From contig JAZBNV010000172.1 in the NCBI GenBank assembly GCA_036350795.1, positions 1 through 16,900 on the forward strand: a stretch of 16,900 bases of DNA, written 5' to 3'. Positions 1 to 8,645 of the stretch are shown piece by piece. Each line of letters starts with the position of its first letter. Position 1 is the first letter of the stretch. The translations under genes were made by a program, and so were the position numbers. The stretch comes from JAUVKT01 sp036350795 (lineage in GTDB: Bacteria; Bacteroidota; Bacteroidia; Bacteroidales; VadinHA17). Under the pieces are notes generated by a model. The model saw only the letters and a list, made by a program, of their open reading frames with translations, searched no databases and was not told the DNA's origin.

Positions 1-1407
1 GATATCCTGAGGAACACGGAAGAGGAAATAATTGAATACGGCTTTTTATGGGACCAGGAGGATAATCCCAGGTTGTATGAGACTACGCCCCAGATTGAGG
101 CTCCTACGGTTAGCTTCTATCTCATCCAGGGCAGTCCTGAAGGTTCGGGATTCAGTTATAGCATTACCGGGGGCTTGCTTGAAGGTAAAACTTATTATTG
201 CCGGTGCTACGCCAGGACCGGCTCAACTGAAGTAAATGGAAATGTAATCTCTTTTGTGGCCAGGGGTAGCAAAGCTCCTGTAATAAAGGGATTCTCACCT
301 GAGTCAGGTGAATATGAAGACAGGGTAAAAATATGGGGTGATAATTTTTCACAGTCTATAGCCAGAACCAGGGTAAAGTTTGGTGATAAGGAGGTAAGTG
401 TGGATTCGATAGGAGCGGATGAAATTTATGTAAGAGTCCCCTGGATTACAAAAACTGAAAAGGTTAAGATTAGTGTTGGGGCATCCGGAATGGAAGGCAT
501 TTCTGAAGGATATTTTGAACAGTATTACCCCTGGTATCTAGATACAGATTTTGCGAGTGAGTGTCCCGGGGATATCAACTACTGGTTCGAAACCGGAGGG
601 TTGCTTTACGGGATCTCACAGAATGGTTCTGCAACAAGTGATCCGGGCTCAACATGGGTCTATAACCCTGCAACAAGCGCCTATACCAAAGTGTCTGACG
701 CTCCGGCACTGGCCGATGAGTTCATAGTGGACCATTTCAGGATTGACTCCAGGATATTCCTGCTGGTTTTAAATATCAGCCATGAAATTGAGTTATGGGA
801 ATATGTACCCTCCGCAGATGAATGGACCAGGAAAGCTGATTTCCCGGGATTGGCGCGCCGGGGATTTACAGCTACAGGCCTTGGTGGTAAAGCTGTAGTA
901 AGTCTCGGATATGCCGGGCAGAGTGGGATAACCAGCATCTATGAAACATGGGAATATGATGCTGCAACAGATGAATGGGAGAGGAAAGCAGATTTTCCTC
1001 TTATGATTATTGATAATGCCACAGGGATAGCATTTAATAATACAGTTTATATGTGTGCCTGTAACCTGGTCACAGGTATTAAAATTTATAAGTATAGCCA
1101 AAGCCAGAACCAGTGGGAATATATTACAGACTACCCGGGAAGATCAACTTCTGATATATTAGCTTTCTCAGCGGCGGGCAGACTGTTTTTTGGTTTTGGC
1201 TCTAACAATTACAGTGAATACAGAACTGAAATAAATGAATACTTCCCTGAAATGAATACTTGGGAACCTTATATTACTGTCGATAAAATTGTATCAGGAC
1301 TGCATGCCTTTAGTGGAACAGAAAAGGCATTTGTTGTAGTAAAAGCACTTTATGATTACATACCTGGTTTATATGAATTTATACCTCCCGGATCAAATAT
1401 TAAATAG
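1..1407 (+). CDS. Fn3-like / IPT-TIG / kelch-repeat surface protein, 5' truncated
   Basis: The reading frame is open from base 1, so the true start lies upstream; 468 codons are visible. A possible TTG at 73 falls inside a domain and is not a credible start. The first ~85 residues look like the Fn3-like module common in Bacteroidota surface proteins (EYGFLW near the start, then TYYCRCYAR). Next comes an IPT/TIG domain at about 274-517 (PVIKGFSPESGEYEDRVKIWGDNF split over two strands, then VKFG). From about 589 to 1290 there are five kelch-like units with a recurring W-x-Y-x-P-x-x-x-x-W pattern (TWVYNPATSAY, LWEYVPSADEW, TWEYDAATDEW, IYKYSQSQNQW, INEYFPEMNTW), often followed by KADFP. Kelch units normally close into a beta-propeller; no catalytic residues are visible. 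Inferred role: extracellular or surface binding protein. The ligand is unknown and the signal peptide lies outside the window. Confidence 0.8.
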   Translation, partial: DILRNTEEEIIEYGFLWDQEDNPRLYETTPQIEAPTVSFYLIQGSPEGSGFSYSITGGLLEGKTYYCRCYARTGSTEVNGNVISFVARGSKAPVIKGFSPESGEYEDRVKIWGDNFSQSIARTRVKFGDKEVSVDSIGADEIYVRVPWITKTEKVKISVGASGMEGISEGYFEQYYPWYLDTDFASECPGDINYWFETGGLLYGISQNGSATSDPGSTWVYNPATSAYTKVSDAPALADEFIVDHFRIDSRIFLLVLNISHEIELWEYVPSADEWTRKADFPGLARRGFTATGLGGKAVVSLGYAGQSGITSIYETWEYDAATDEWERKADFPLMIIDNATGIAFNNTVYMCACNLVTGIKIYKYSQSQNQWEYITDYPGRSTSDILAFSAAGRLFFGFGSNNYSEYRTEINEYFPEMNTWEPYITVDKIVSGLHAFSGTEKAFVVVKALYDYIPGLYEFIPPGSNIK

Positions 1408-1497
1408 CCCTGCAGAAGATACTTTCACTCCGTACAGAATATATTTAAATACTAAATTAATTTATAACTTTCAGCCTGAATCAATTATTGAGGGCAA

Positions 1498-2319
1498 ATG
1501 AGTGAAAATTTAAAATCGAGAATTCACGACATTATTTTTGATAGTAATACTAGAGAAGGCAAGCTATTTGATATCGGCCTCATCTTTATTATCCTGATCA
1601 GTATTGCTGTAGTAATCTTTGACTCAGTTCCCGGTCTGAGTGAGAACACCCATAACATCCTGTATAATATTGAATGGGTGATTACAATTGTTTTTACCCT
1701 TGAATATTTTCTTCGGATCATTAGTGTTAAAAGACCCCTCAGTTATATATTTAGTTTTTATGGGATTATAGATTTGCTTGCCACACTACCAAGCTATTTG
1801 GCTCTTTTTATAACAGGCGGATCAAGCCTGCTGGTATTCAGGGCTTTAAGGCTGATAAGGATATTCAGGATATTAAAACTTACACGCTATACCTCGGCAG
1901 GTTTTGTACTCCGGAGGTCGCTTGTTGCCAGCAAGGCAAAGATTGGTGTTTTCCTGATGGCTGTGGCAGTAGTCGTGCTTGTTATTGGTACCATAATGTA
2001 TCTGGTCGAAGGAGATAAGGGTGGTTTTACGTCGATACCCAGAGGTATTTACTGGACAATTGTAACAATAACTACTGTAGGCTACGGGGATATTGCACCT
2101 GTAACAGGTCTTGGCCAGTTTATAGCCAGCCTTACAATGCTGACGGGCTACGCAATAATCGCGGTACCTACGGGCATAGTTACAGCTGAGATAACCCAGC
2201 AGAATCGTCTTATCCGCAAAGAAAAGACAAGGGCTGTTACCTGTAACGATTGCCAGAACGATGATCATGACTTCAATGCTGAATATTGTAAAAAATGCGG
2301 AGCTAAACTTCCAGAATAA
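1498..2319 (+). CDS. Voltage-gated potassium channel (Kv-type ion transporter) with C-terminal zinc ribbon
   Basis: 273 residues forming a six-helix voltage-gated cation channel of the inner membrane. Predicted helices: S1 about 24-43, S2 55-74 (with the E69/R73 charge pair), S3 84-104 (D92), S4 112-131, S5 149-170 and S6 205-230. S4 carries positive charges every third residue (R115, R118, R121, R124, K127, R130), the voltage-sensor signature. The pore loop contains TTVGYGD (192-198), the K+ selectivity filter, so K+ selectivity is well supported. After S6, four cysteines in two CxxC pairs (C249/C252 and C264/C267, the latter as YCKKCG) form a probable zinc ribbon in the cytoplasm. ATG at 1498 precedes a standard cytoplasmic N-terminus and has a weak AGGG upstream. 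The downstream phosphatase gene begins 5 bp after the stop, so the two are probably co-transcribed. Physiological role (membrane potential or osmotic response) is inferred. Confidence 0.92.
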   Translation: MSENLKSRIHDIIFDSNTREGKLFDIGLIFIILISIAVVIFDSVPGLSENTHNILYNIEWVITIVFTLEYFLRIISVKRPLSYIFSFYGIIDLLATLPSYLALFITGGSSLLVFRALRLIRIFRILKLTRYTSAGFVLRRSLVASKAKIGVFLMAVAVVVLVIGTIMYLVEGDKGGFTSIPRGIYWTIVTITTVGYGDIAPVTGLGQFIASLTMLTGYAIIAVPTGIVTAEITQQNRLIRKEKTRAVTCNDCQNDDHDFNAEYCKKCGAKLPE

Positions 2320-2324
2320 TTTCT

Positions 2325-3176
2325 ATGAGAAAACTGTTAACTCTTGTACTAAGCTGCCTTTTTTTCCTTACTTCTTGTAAGAATGATATTGAACTTAAAG
2401 TAATATCTTTTAATATCCGTTATGATACGGAGCGTGATGGCAACAATGCCTGGCCCGGTCGAAAGGAACTGGCACTTCAGTTCCTGGAAGATCAGGCTCC
2501 TGATATCTTCGGATTGCAGGAGGCCCTGTGGCACCAGTATAGCTATATCGATTCATGCCTTACAGGCTATGCCTCTGTTGGAGCCGGTCGCGACGACGGT
2601 GACAGGAAGGGAGAAATGAACCCGGTATTCTATAAAAAGGACCGCTTTGAGCTGCTTGTTTCAAATACCTTCTGGTTGTCAGAAACTCCCGGCATACCGG
2701 GTAGCAAAGGATGGGGAGCTGCACTGCCGCGGATAGTCACATGGGTTAAACTTAAAGAGAAAAAATCAGGGAAGGAGCTCTTTTACTTTAATACTCATTT
2801 TAGCCATATGTCTGACTCGGCAAGGGTGATGAGTGCCCGTATACTAAGGGAACAGGTATATGATATAGCAGGTGAAAGTAATTTTGTGGTTAGCGGTGAT
2901 TTTAATATGCTGCCTGAGAGTGAGGCTTATGCCGCACTTACAGCAGGAGAAGCAAATCCTGTTTCAGACTGTTACTTAATTTCAGAAACCGGGCCTGAGG
3001 GTGTAGAATATACCTTTAACGGCTTCAAAGATGCACCAGGATCAGGCAGGATTGACTATATATTTACCAGGCCTGGTTCGAAGGTGCACAGCTTCAGGAT
3101 CCACTCAGTAAAGAATGACGGAATATTTATCTCGGATCACTGGCCGGTAGAATCGCTTATTTCCCTGAAGTTCTGA
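2325..3176 (+). CDS. Endonuclease/exonuclease/phosphatase (EEP) family lipoprotein
   Basis: 283 residues. The N-terminus is a lipoprotein signal (hydrophobic 4-15, lipobox LTSC with C18), so the protein is exported and lipid-anchored. The remainder is a full-length EEP-fold domain with all catalytic blocks in order: SFNIRY (N30), LQEAL (E66, metal ligand), NTHFSH (H158), GDFN (D192, N194), RIDYIF (D244) and SDHWPV (D271, H272). These are the residues that coordinate Mg2+ and the attacking water in DNase I-like phosphodiesterases. Close relatives in Bacteroidota are annotated only as EEP family protein; the substrate could be a nucleic acid, a phosphorylated sugar or a phospholipid head group. 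Sequence alone does not decide, but export makes DNA repair unlikely. It follows the channel gene by 5 bp, and its last 20 bases overlap the 3' end of the convergent DUF5916 gene. Confidence 0.9.
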   Translation: MRKLLTLVLSCLFFLTSCKNDIELKVISFNIRYDTERDGNNAWPGRKELALQFLEDQAPDIFGLQEALWHQYSYIDSCLTGYASVGAGRDDGDRKGEMNPVFYKKDRFELLVSNTFWLSETPGIPGSKGWGAALPRIVTWVKLKEKKSGKELFYFNTHFSHMSDSARVMSARILREQVYDIAGESNFVVSGDFNMLPESEAYAALTAGEANPVSDCYLISETGPEGVEYTFNGFKDAPGSGRIDYIFTRPGSKVHSFRIHSVKNDGIFISDHWPVESLISLKF

Positions 3177-5607
3177 TTGTATGATAATCGAGGTAATAGA
3201 TCAGTTTAAGCGAAAAGCTGTTTATTGCCGGGGAATGTACAAGGTTTTCGAGGTTCTCGCTGAATGATCTTACAATATCTCCCGATGACTGGTAGAGTGA
3301 GTTCTTCCACACAATATTTAATTCAGAACCCGGGGCAAACCTCCAGCTGTATACCATATCAATATTGAAGTAATTGGTATTTATGTCTTTCTCAAGATCA
3401 TAGGAGCATATACTCAGATACCCGTCCTCTTCCAGATTATGATAGTCAAGGTATTCTGCCTGCGACCAATAATGTCTTAGTCTCAGGTTCAGGTAGGTCC
3501 TTGCTGAATGAATATAACTGATCGAAAGTATATTCTCTACGGTTGAGGAGGATCTCCGGCCAAATAATACCGAATCATTTCTAATGCCTGCATAGCCGAA
3601 ATCATTTTTGAATTTACTGAAATCCAGTGTATGACTGATAATAAATTTATTATTAAGCCTCAGTGTAGGGGATAGAGCAAAGCTATACCTGCTCATTGAA
3701 TAGGCAGAGAAGTAATTTTCATATTCTGTTGATATTGTTGCAGAAACTACTTTTCGAATGTCAGTAGTAAGGTCTGCTTCGATGGCTGCTGAAGCGGGTC
3801 GCACAAAGAACAGGCCTTCAACCCTGGGTTCATAGAAATCGCGGCTCTCAAGAGGGTTATAATCTACTTCCAGGTCAATTAACCATTGATTTATGAAGGT
3901 GGTTTTTGTTTCAATATCAAAGCCAAAGGAGCTGAAAGACCTGGGGGTGTGTAACATGCTATGCCTGAACGACATGCTGTTTAATGAATAGAGGATAATA
4001 CCCCGTGGTTTAAAAATATTGTAACCCAGGCTCAGGGCATTGTTAATCTCGTTGTTCCTCCTGAGGTAGCCCATATCGTTCGGATCGTAAGTATTGTTTA
4101 TCGAAGAAAAGCTATAGGAAGCGGTGAATGTGCCTCCTGTTTTTCCGCCGTGTATAGAAACAGAATGCCCGAAAATATTATCCTGGCCTGAGTAATATTT
4201 CTGGCTCAGGCCAAATATTCCGCCGACCGAGTAAGTGCCATCTTCGCTCAGATACCTGAAATCAGTTGCGGTAACATTGGCTGTATAGTTTCTGCCGGTA
4301 TTTTCTCCCCTGCGCATTACGTTTGTATTTGCGAGACTGATATAAGATCCGCCTCCCAGGTTCTGATCCAGCACCAGCATATTATAGTTGGCCAGTGGCT
4401 GGGTAATATAATTTCTGAGGGTTCCGTTAAGTGTGTCTTTAATTTCTGCTTCGGCGCGGGCAGTAATGCCGTTAAAGATGCCTATCCCCAGTCCACCGGC
4501 TGTTCTGCCTGATATTTTGGTGGCATTAATCAGTCGCGACACCTCGGGGTTATTAGTAATAATTTCATTTTCTGATAAGGATGACCTGGCATCTGAATAT
4601 CCACCGGGTTTTGATGCCACTCTCCGGGAGTAGAATATTCCTCCCTTGTTAAACACATCGGTGCCTTCGGTAAAGAACTGCCGTCGTTCATTATACTTTA
4701 CCTCGTAGGGACTAAGGTTAAGTACCTGGTCGTCAGACCTTACCTGTTTGAAATCGGGTATTAGTGTTGCATCAAGTGTAAAAGCCTCACTCAGGCCGAT
4801 TTTTAAATCTGCTCCGCCATGAAAGGCCCGCGACCATTCTTTAAGCTCTCCGTTTCTTTCCAGGTAAGCCGAAACATAAGGAGTAAGCGAGATTCTTACA
4901 GGGGGCGTAAGCCCGTTTATCCCTTCAAGCTCTCCCATATAGTTTATTGTTGTACCATGACTCTTATCCGCATAGTTCCATGATGACCATTCACCGTAGC
5001 GTTGCACATATCGCCAGAAATTAAAACCCCAGGCATCTTCTGAGTCTGCAGGAAACCTGATTGCCGAGAAGGGAATCTTAAACTCTGCTATCCATCCTTC
5101 ATCAGTAATCCTGGCTTCACTGTGCCAGACGGCATCCCAGTTAAGATCCCTGCCTCCTGCCCCAGAAGATCTGCGTATATCCGATTGTACACCCGAAGCC
5201 GTAAGTTTAAAGCTATAGCCGTTTATCCCGTCGTTATAGGGGACAATATCAACATTGAAATAATCGGCTATTATATCCCTGTCGCCATCCCTGGGACCCA
5301 GCTGCGTTCTGATACTGTCGGGGGATGGGTCGTAATTAATTGCACAAACAAAGATGGCTTCATCATTATAAACCATCCTTACCTCGGTCTTCAGTTTTGA
5401 AGGCTCACCGCTGTATGGTTCGTATTGCCTGAAGCCGCTAAATATTTCTGATTCCGACCAGCACACATCATCCGGAATTCCGTCAATCTTTGGAGGGTAT
5501 TCTGTTCTTACTGCCCGGGTTCTTTTTCTGTAAATACTATTCTGGGCGTAAGCAGATTCTGATATAATAAGAAGGAGCAGAACAGCAGTAAGTAACAGGT
5601 ATTTCAT
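3157..5607 (-). CDS. DUF5916 outer-membrane protein with N-terminal CBM9-like domain
   Basis: 816 residues. A Sec signal peptide ends at about residue 21 (SAYA before QN). Residues about 35-225 match the carbohydrate-binding family 9-like domain at the N-terminus of this family (PPKIDGIPDDVCW, then FNVDIVPYNDGINGY, then WIAEFKIPFSAIRFP). The DUF5916 core follows with its hallmark stretch at 280-320 (LIPDFKQVRSDDQVLNLSPY, then ERRQFFTEGTDVFN). From about 330 to the end there are repeated alternating aromatic/polar segments typical of transmembrane beta-strands, so it is a predicted outer-membrane barrel. Function is unknown; glycan binding is inferred only from the domain. The last visible strand ends at YYLDY and is followed by eight residues (HTIRTSGK). 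The final 20 bp overlap the convergent EEP gene. The gene lies 66 bp downstream of the last permease on the same strand, and I see no convincing promoter of its own in that gap. Confidence 0.9.
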   Translation of the reverse strand: MKYLLLTAVLLLLIISESAYAQNSIYRKRTRAVRTEYPPKIDGIPDDVCWSESEIFSGFRQYEPYSGEPSKLKTEVRMVYNDEAIFVCAINYDPSPDSIRTQLGPRDGDRDIIADYFNVDIVPYNDGINGYSFKLTASGVQSDIRRSSGAGGRDLNWDAVWHSEARITDEGWIAEFKIPFSAIRFPADSEDAWGFNFWRYVQRYGEWSSWNYADKSHGTTINYMGELEGINGLTPPVRISLTPYVSAYLERNGELKEWSRAFHGGADLKIGLSEAFTLDATLIPDFKQVRSDDQVLNLSPYEVKYNERRQFFTEGTDVFNKGGIFYSRRVASKPGGYSDARSSLSENEIITNNPEVSRLINATKISGRTAGGLGIGIFNGITARAEAEIKDTLNGTLRNYITQPLANYNMLVLDQNLGGGSYISLANTNVMRRGENTGRNYTANVTATDFRYLSEDGTYSVGGIFGLSQKYYSGQDNIFGHSVSIHGGKTGGTFTASYSFSSINNTYDPNDMGYLRRNNEINNALSLGYNIFKPRGIILYSLNSMSFRHSMLHTPRSFSSFGFDIETKTTFINQWLIDLEVDYNPLESRDFYEPRVEGLFFVRPASAAIEADLTTDIRKVVSATISTEYENYFSAYSMSRYSFALSPTLRLNNKFIISHTLDFSKFKNDFGYAGIRNDSVLFGRRSSSTVENILSISYIHSARTYLNLRLRHYWSQAEYLDYHNLEEDGYLSICSYDLEKDINTNYFNIDMVYSWRFAPGSELNIVWKNSLYQSSGDIVRSFSENLENLVHSPAINSFSLKLIYYLDYHTIRTSGK

Positions 5608-5673
5608 TGTTCATTAGCTTAGGGCACTAAGTTATTGTTTGTTATTGTTGAATTTTGCTTTGATTTAATGTTC

Positions 5674-6792
5674 TTAGGCAGTTTTCCGGTAAGCCAGGAT
5701 TGCAAGGCTTATTGTGGCGATACCAATTATTGAGATTCCTTTGATATCCTGAACTATATCCAGGAAGCCCGACCCTTTAAGCATAACAGCCCTGATTACC
5801 CTCATAAAGTAGGCAGCAGGATTAATGGTATTAAAATCCTGGGCCCAGTGCGGCATGCTCTCAGCCGGGGTAAATATCCCGCTCATAAGTACAAAAATCA
5901 TCAGGATAAAGAATACTACGAAAAGGTACTGTTGCTGCGTTCCTGATATGCTCGACATAAACAGGGTAAGGCCCAGTACTGCAATAAGGTATATTGTGGT
6001 AAAGCCTACAAGGAGCCAGATTGATCCGGCAAAGGGTATATTAAAAAACAGCTTCCCCAGCAGGAGACCAAAAGCCATATCAACAAGCCCGATCAGAAGG
6101 AAGGGAACCAGCTTTGCGACAACAAAATGGTATTTTTTTATTGGTGTAACATTAAGTTGCTCAATAGTCCCTATCTCCTTTTCTCTTACTACGTTAAGCC
6201 CTGCCAGCAGTAAGCCGATTGCAGTTACGAGTATTACCAGGATACCGGGAAGCATATAGAATTTATAATTCAGGTCGGGATTATACCAGTAACTGTTTTC
6301 AATGTTTATAGCAGGCAGAAACAAAGGAGGGTCGGCATGAATATATTCTTCAATAAGCTCAGCATTATAGTCGCGGAGCAGCTTGCTTACATAGGCCCAT
6401 GATAACTGTGCAGAAGTTGCATTTATAGCATTTGTCAGTGCCATTACGCCTGCTTTTTTTTCCCTTATAAGATCATTGCTGAAATCCTCCGGGATAATCA
6501 GAACCAGGTCGCATTTGTTGGCGTGCAGAAGGTCTTCTGCCTCGCCCGGGTTAAAAGTAAAGTATTTAAGGTTGAAGAATTCTGAGCCCTGCAGTTTGGA
6601 TATTATTGCTCTCGATTCGGGCGACATATCATGGTCAACCACTCCCATCCTAATGTCTTTAATTTCAAAGGTAACAGCAGGAACGAGGATCAGCATCTGC
6701 ACAATGGGAATAAAGAAGATGGCCCTCGACAAAAAGCGGTTTCGGAATATCTGCGTAAATTCTTTTCTAAGAAGGTATAGTATAGTTCTCAT
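5674..6792 (-). CDS. ABC-2 type transporter permease (YbhR/YbhS-like), second of pair
   Basis: 372 residues with the ABC-2 permease layout: one N-terminal transmembrane helix (about 23-42), a large extracytoplasmic domain (about 43-178), then five C-terminal helices (about 180-200, 224-250, 256-280, 288-306, 351-368). Between helices 2 and 3 is the cytoplasmic coupling segment VVREKEIGTIEQLNVTPI (201-218), characteristic of the YhhJ/YbhR/YbhS group. A conserved NPAAYFMRVIRAVMLKGSG stretch lies near 324-342. It is the last gene of the efflux operon, 6 bp after the first permease gene. It pairs with that permease to form the inner-membrane channel driven by the two ATPases. The homologous E. 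coli YbhFSR system has been linked to drug and cation export; the substrate here is unknown. Confidence 0.9.
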   Translation of the reverse strand: MRTILYLLRKEFTQIFRNRFLSRAIFFIPIVQMLILVPAVTFEIKDIRMGVVDHDMSPESRAIISKLQGSEFFNLKYFTFNPGEAEDLLHANKCDLVLIIPEDFSNDLIREKKAGVMALTNAINATSAQLSWAYVSKLLRDYNAELIEEYIHADPPLFLPAINIENSYWYNPDLNYKFYMLPGILVILVTAIGLLLAGLNVVREKEIGTIEQLNVTPIKKYHFVVAKLVPFLLIGLVDMAFGLLLGKLFFNIPFAGSIWLLVGFTTIYLIAVLGLTLFMSSISGTQQQYLFVVFFILMIFVLMSGIFTPAESMPHWAQDFNTINPAAYFMRVIRAVMLKGSGFLDIVQDIKGISIIGIATISLAILAYRKTA

Positions 6793-6798
6793 ATCTTA

Positions 6799-7908
6799 TT
6801 ACTCCAGCCTGGTTTTGAACTTCCTGGCACTCAGAACAATCAGGAAAACTGTCATTCCTGAAAGTATCAATACCTCTTTCCAGATATAAACTATGCCTGT
6901 CCCTTTTACCATAACGTTCTTTATTATCGTAACAAACCACCTGGGCGGCATAATAAGCGTGACATACTGGTATACTTCGGGCATATATTCAATCGGGAAG
7001 ATAAAGCCTGAAAGGAGAATAGAGGGCAGCATCAGGCCTATGAGTGAGATAAATATTGCCTGCTGCATGGATTTTGATGCCACTGAAATCAGTATCCCAA
7101 GAGCCAGTGCGAGCAGAATATATAACATTGTAACCACCAGCAAAAGCAGCATATTACCCTGGACCGGGAGTCCGAACACCAGCCACGAAAGCAGCAGGAT
7201 TATACCAAAATCAACCAGGCTCAGGAAAAAATAGGGCGTTACTTTGCCCAGTATTATATGTATTGGCTTCAATGGTGAAACCAGGAGCACCTCCATCGTG
7301 CCAAACTCTTTCTCACGGGTTATGGTAACAGAGGTCATTAAAGCGCATATAAGTACCAGCACAAGCGTTATAATACCCGGCACAAACATATACTGGCTCT
7401 CAAGGTTTGGGTTGTAGTACATCCTTACTTCAGGTATAATTCTGATAAGTGAGGTGGCCTGACCACTGTTGTACTCATCCAGGTAGCCGCGTAATATTGC
7501 CTGTGTATAATTAGTTACCAGGCTGGCAACATTTGGTTCAGACCCATCGGTAATAACAGTCAGATCAGCCTGCCCTTCCCTGACAAGCTTTTTGCCAAAA
7601 TCCTCTCCGAATACTATTACCTCTTTTATCTCTCCCTTCCTGAATGCTGCATCGATCTCCTGCACCGACTGAAGCTCTTCTTTCAGGATAAAAAAATCGC
7701 TGGATGATAGTTTGCGGGTTATTTCATCTGTTATATCATCCTTTGCCATGTCAACAACAGCAAAACCTGCATTTTTTATATCTGTTCTTACAGCGTACCC
7801 GAATATTATAATCTGGGCAGCAGGTATTCCGAATAAAATGATCATTGTGCGGACATCCCTGAAAATATGCAGGAACTCTTTCTTGACAAAGCCCAGGAAT
7901 CTTTTCAT
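6799..7908 (-). CDS. ABC-2 type transporter permease (YbhS/YbhR-like), first of pair
   Basis: 369 residues with the same topology as the following permease: N-terminal helix about 21-40, extracytoplasmic domain about 41-172, and five C-terminal helices starting near 174, 224, 253, 283 and 344. The coupling segment TITREKEFGTMEVLLVSPL (195-213) marks the ABC-2 YhhJ/YbhS group, and the motif MPPRWFVTIIKNVMVKGTG (320-338) aligns with NPAAYFMRVIRAVMLKGSG of its partner. The two permeases are clearly paralogous but diverged, consistent with an obligate heterodimer. Its ATG overlaps the stop of the upstream ATPase gene by 4 bp (7905-7908), indicating translational coupling. The partner permease begins 6 bp downstream. 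The large extracytoplasmic domain is where this class is expected to contact the periplasmic adaptor. Confidence 0.9.
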   Translation of the reverse strand: MKRFLGFVKKEFLHIFRDVRTMIILFGIPAAQIIIFGYAVRTDIKNAGFAVVDMAKDDITDEITRKLSSSDFFILKEELQSVQEIDAAFRKGEIKEVIVFGEDFGKKLVREGQADLTVITDGSEPNVASLVTNYTQAILRGYLDEYNSGQATSLIRIIPEVRMYYNPNLESQYMFVPGIITLVLVLICALMTSVTITREKEFGTMEVLLVSPLKPIHIILGKVTPYFFLSLVDFGIILLLSWLVFGLPVQGNMLLLLVVTMLYILLALALGILISVASKSMQQAIFISLIGLMLPSILLSGFIFPIEYMPEVYQYVTLIMPPRWFVTIIKNVMVKGTGIVYIWKEVLILSGMTVFLIVLSARKFKTRLE

Positions 7909-8645
7909 GATACAGTTTTTTGTGGCCTGGTAATACGGATAAATAAATCATCCACAGTATCAACCTGGTATTGTTGTTTAAGTGCAGCCGGACTGTCTAT
8001 AGCTACAATTCTTCCCTCATCCATTATGGAAATCCTGTCGCAGTATTCTGCTTCATCCATGTAATGGGTTGTTACAAATACTGTTACACCACGCGACGCA
8101 GTCTCATAGATCATTTCCCAGAATTGTCTCCTGGTTATCGGGTCAACACCTCCTGTTGGTTCATCCAGGAATACTATATCCGGGTCGTGAAATACAGCTA
8201 CGGCAAATGCAAGTTTCTGACGTATCCCAAGGGGAAGATCTCCGATCAGTTTTTTCCTGTAAGGAATAAAGTCAAGTTTCTCAAACAGCAACTCCATTCT
8301 TTGTGCTATATCTTTTTTACTCAGACCATATATACCACCATAGAGCCTGATATTTTCTTCGGCCGTAAGATCTTCGTAAAGAGAAAACTTCTGGCACATG
8401 TAGCCGATATGTTTTTTTACCTTTTCGGGATTCTTTGCTACATCATAACCGGCTACTGAAACCTTGCCCGAACTTGGAGCTGAAAGGCCGACAAGTATTC
8501 TCATAGCAGTTGTTTTACCTGCACCGTTTGCCCCCAGGAATCCAAATATCTCACCTTTCTTTACTTCAAAACAAAGCTGATCGTTGGCAACAAAGCTTCC
8601 GAACTTTTTTACGAGGTTTTTAACTTCAATTACATTCGGGTTCAT
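7905..8645 (-). CDS. ABC transporter ATP-binding protein (like second domain of YbhF), degenerate signature motif
   Basis: 246 residues, one complete nucleotide-binding domain. Walker A GANGAGKT (38-45), Q-loop glutamine Q85 (GYMCQKFSLYEDLT), Walker B VFLDEP (158-163) with catalytic E162, D-loop GGVD (165-168) and the H-loop histidine H194 (TTHYMDEAE) are all intact. The signature motif is not the usual LSGGQ: at 137-142 it reads LPLGIR. From memory, the second ATPase half of E. coli YbhF has a comparable PLG motif, so this is probably a family trait rather than damage. The ATG overlaps the stop of the preceding ATPase gene by 4 bp, and the stop overlaps the permease start by 4 bp. It most likely dimerises with the preceding ATPase to power export. 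Confidence 0.93.
   Translation of the reverse strand: MNPNVIEVKNLVKKFGSFVANDQLCFEVKKGEIFGFLGANGAGKTTAMRILVGLSAPSSGKVSVAGYDVAKNPEKVKKHIGYMCQKFSLYEDLTAEENIRLYGGIYGLSKKDIAQRMELLFEKLDFIPYRKKLIGDLPLGIRQKLAFAVAVFHDPDIVFLDEPTGGVDPITRRQFWEMIYETASRGVTVFVTTHYMDEAEYCDRISIMDEGRIVAIDSPAALKQQYQVDTVDDLFIRITRPQKTVS

Noticed and set aside
73..1407. TTG at 73 as the start of the kelch protein
   Set aside because: The frame is open back to base 1 and the upstream residues continue the Fn3-like module, so the gene is truncated by the window edge.
1465..1472. TAACTTTC upstream of the channel gene as a -7 box
   Set aside because: Seven of eight consensus bases but no TTTG at the right distance upstream; such matches are frequent in AT-rich gaps.
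5616..5633. Small hairpin AGCTTAG-GGCA-CTAAGTT between the last permease and the DUF5916 gene
   Set aside because: Only 5-7 bp including a G-T pair and no T-run on the minus strand; too weak to call a terminator or regulator.
5825..8459. Plus-strand reading frames of 110-160 codons opposite the permease and ATPase genes
   Set aside because: The minus strand encodes intact conserved ABC proteins with overlapping starts and stops; the opposite frames show no domains or initiation context.
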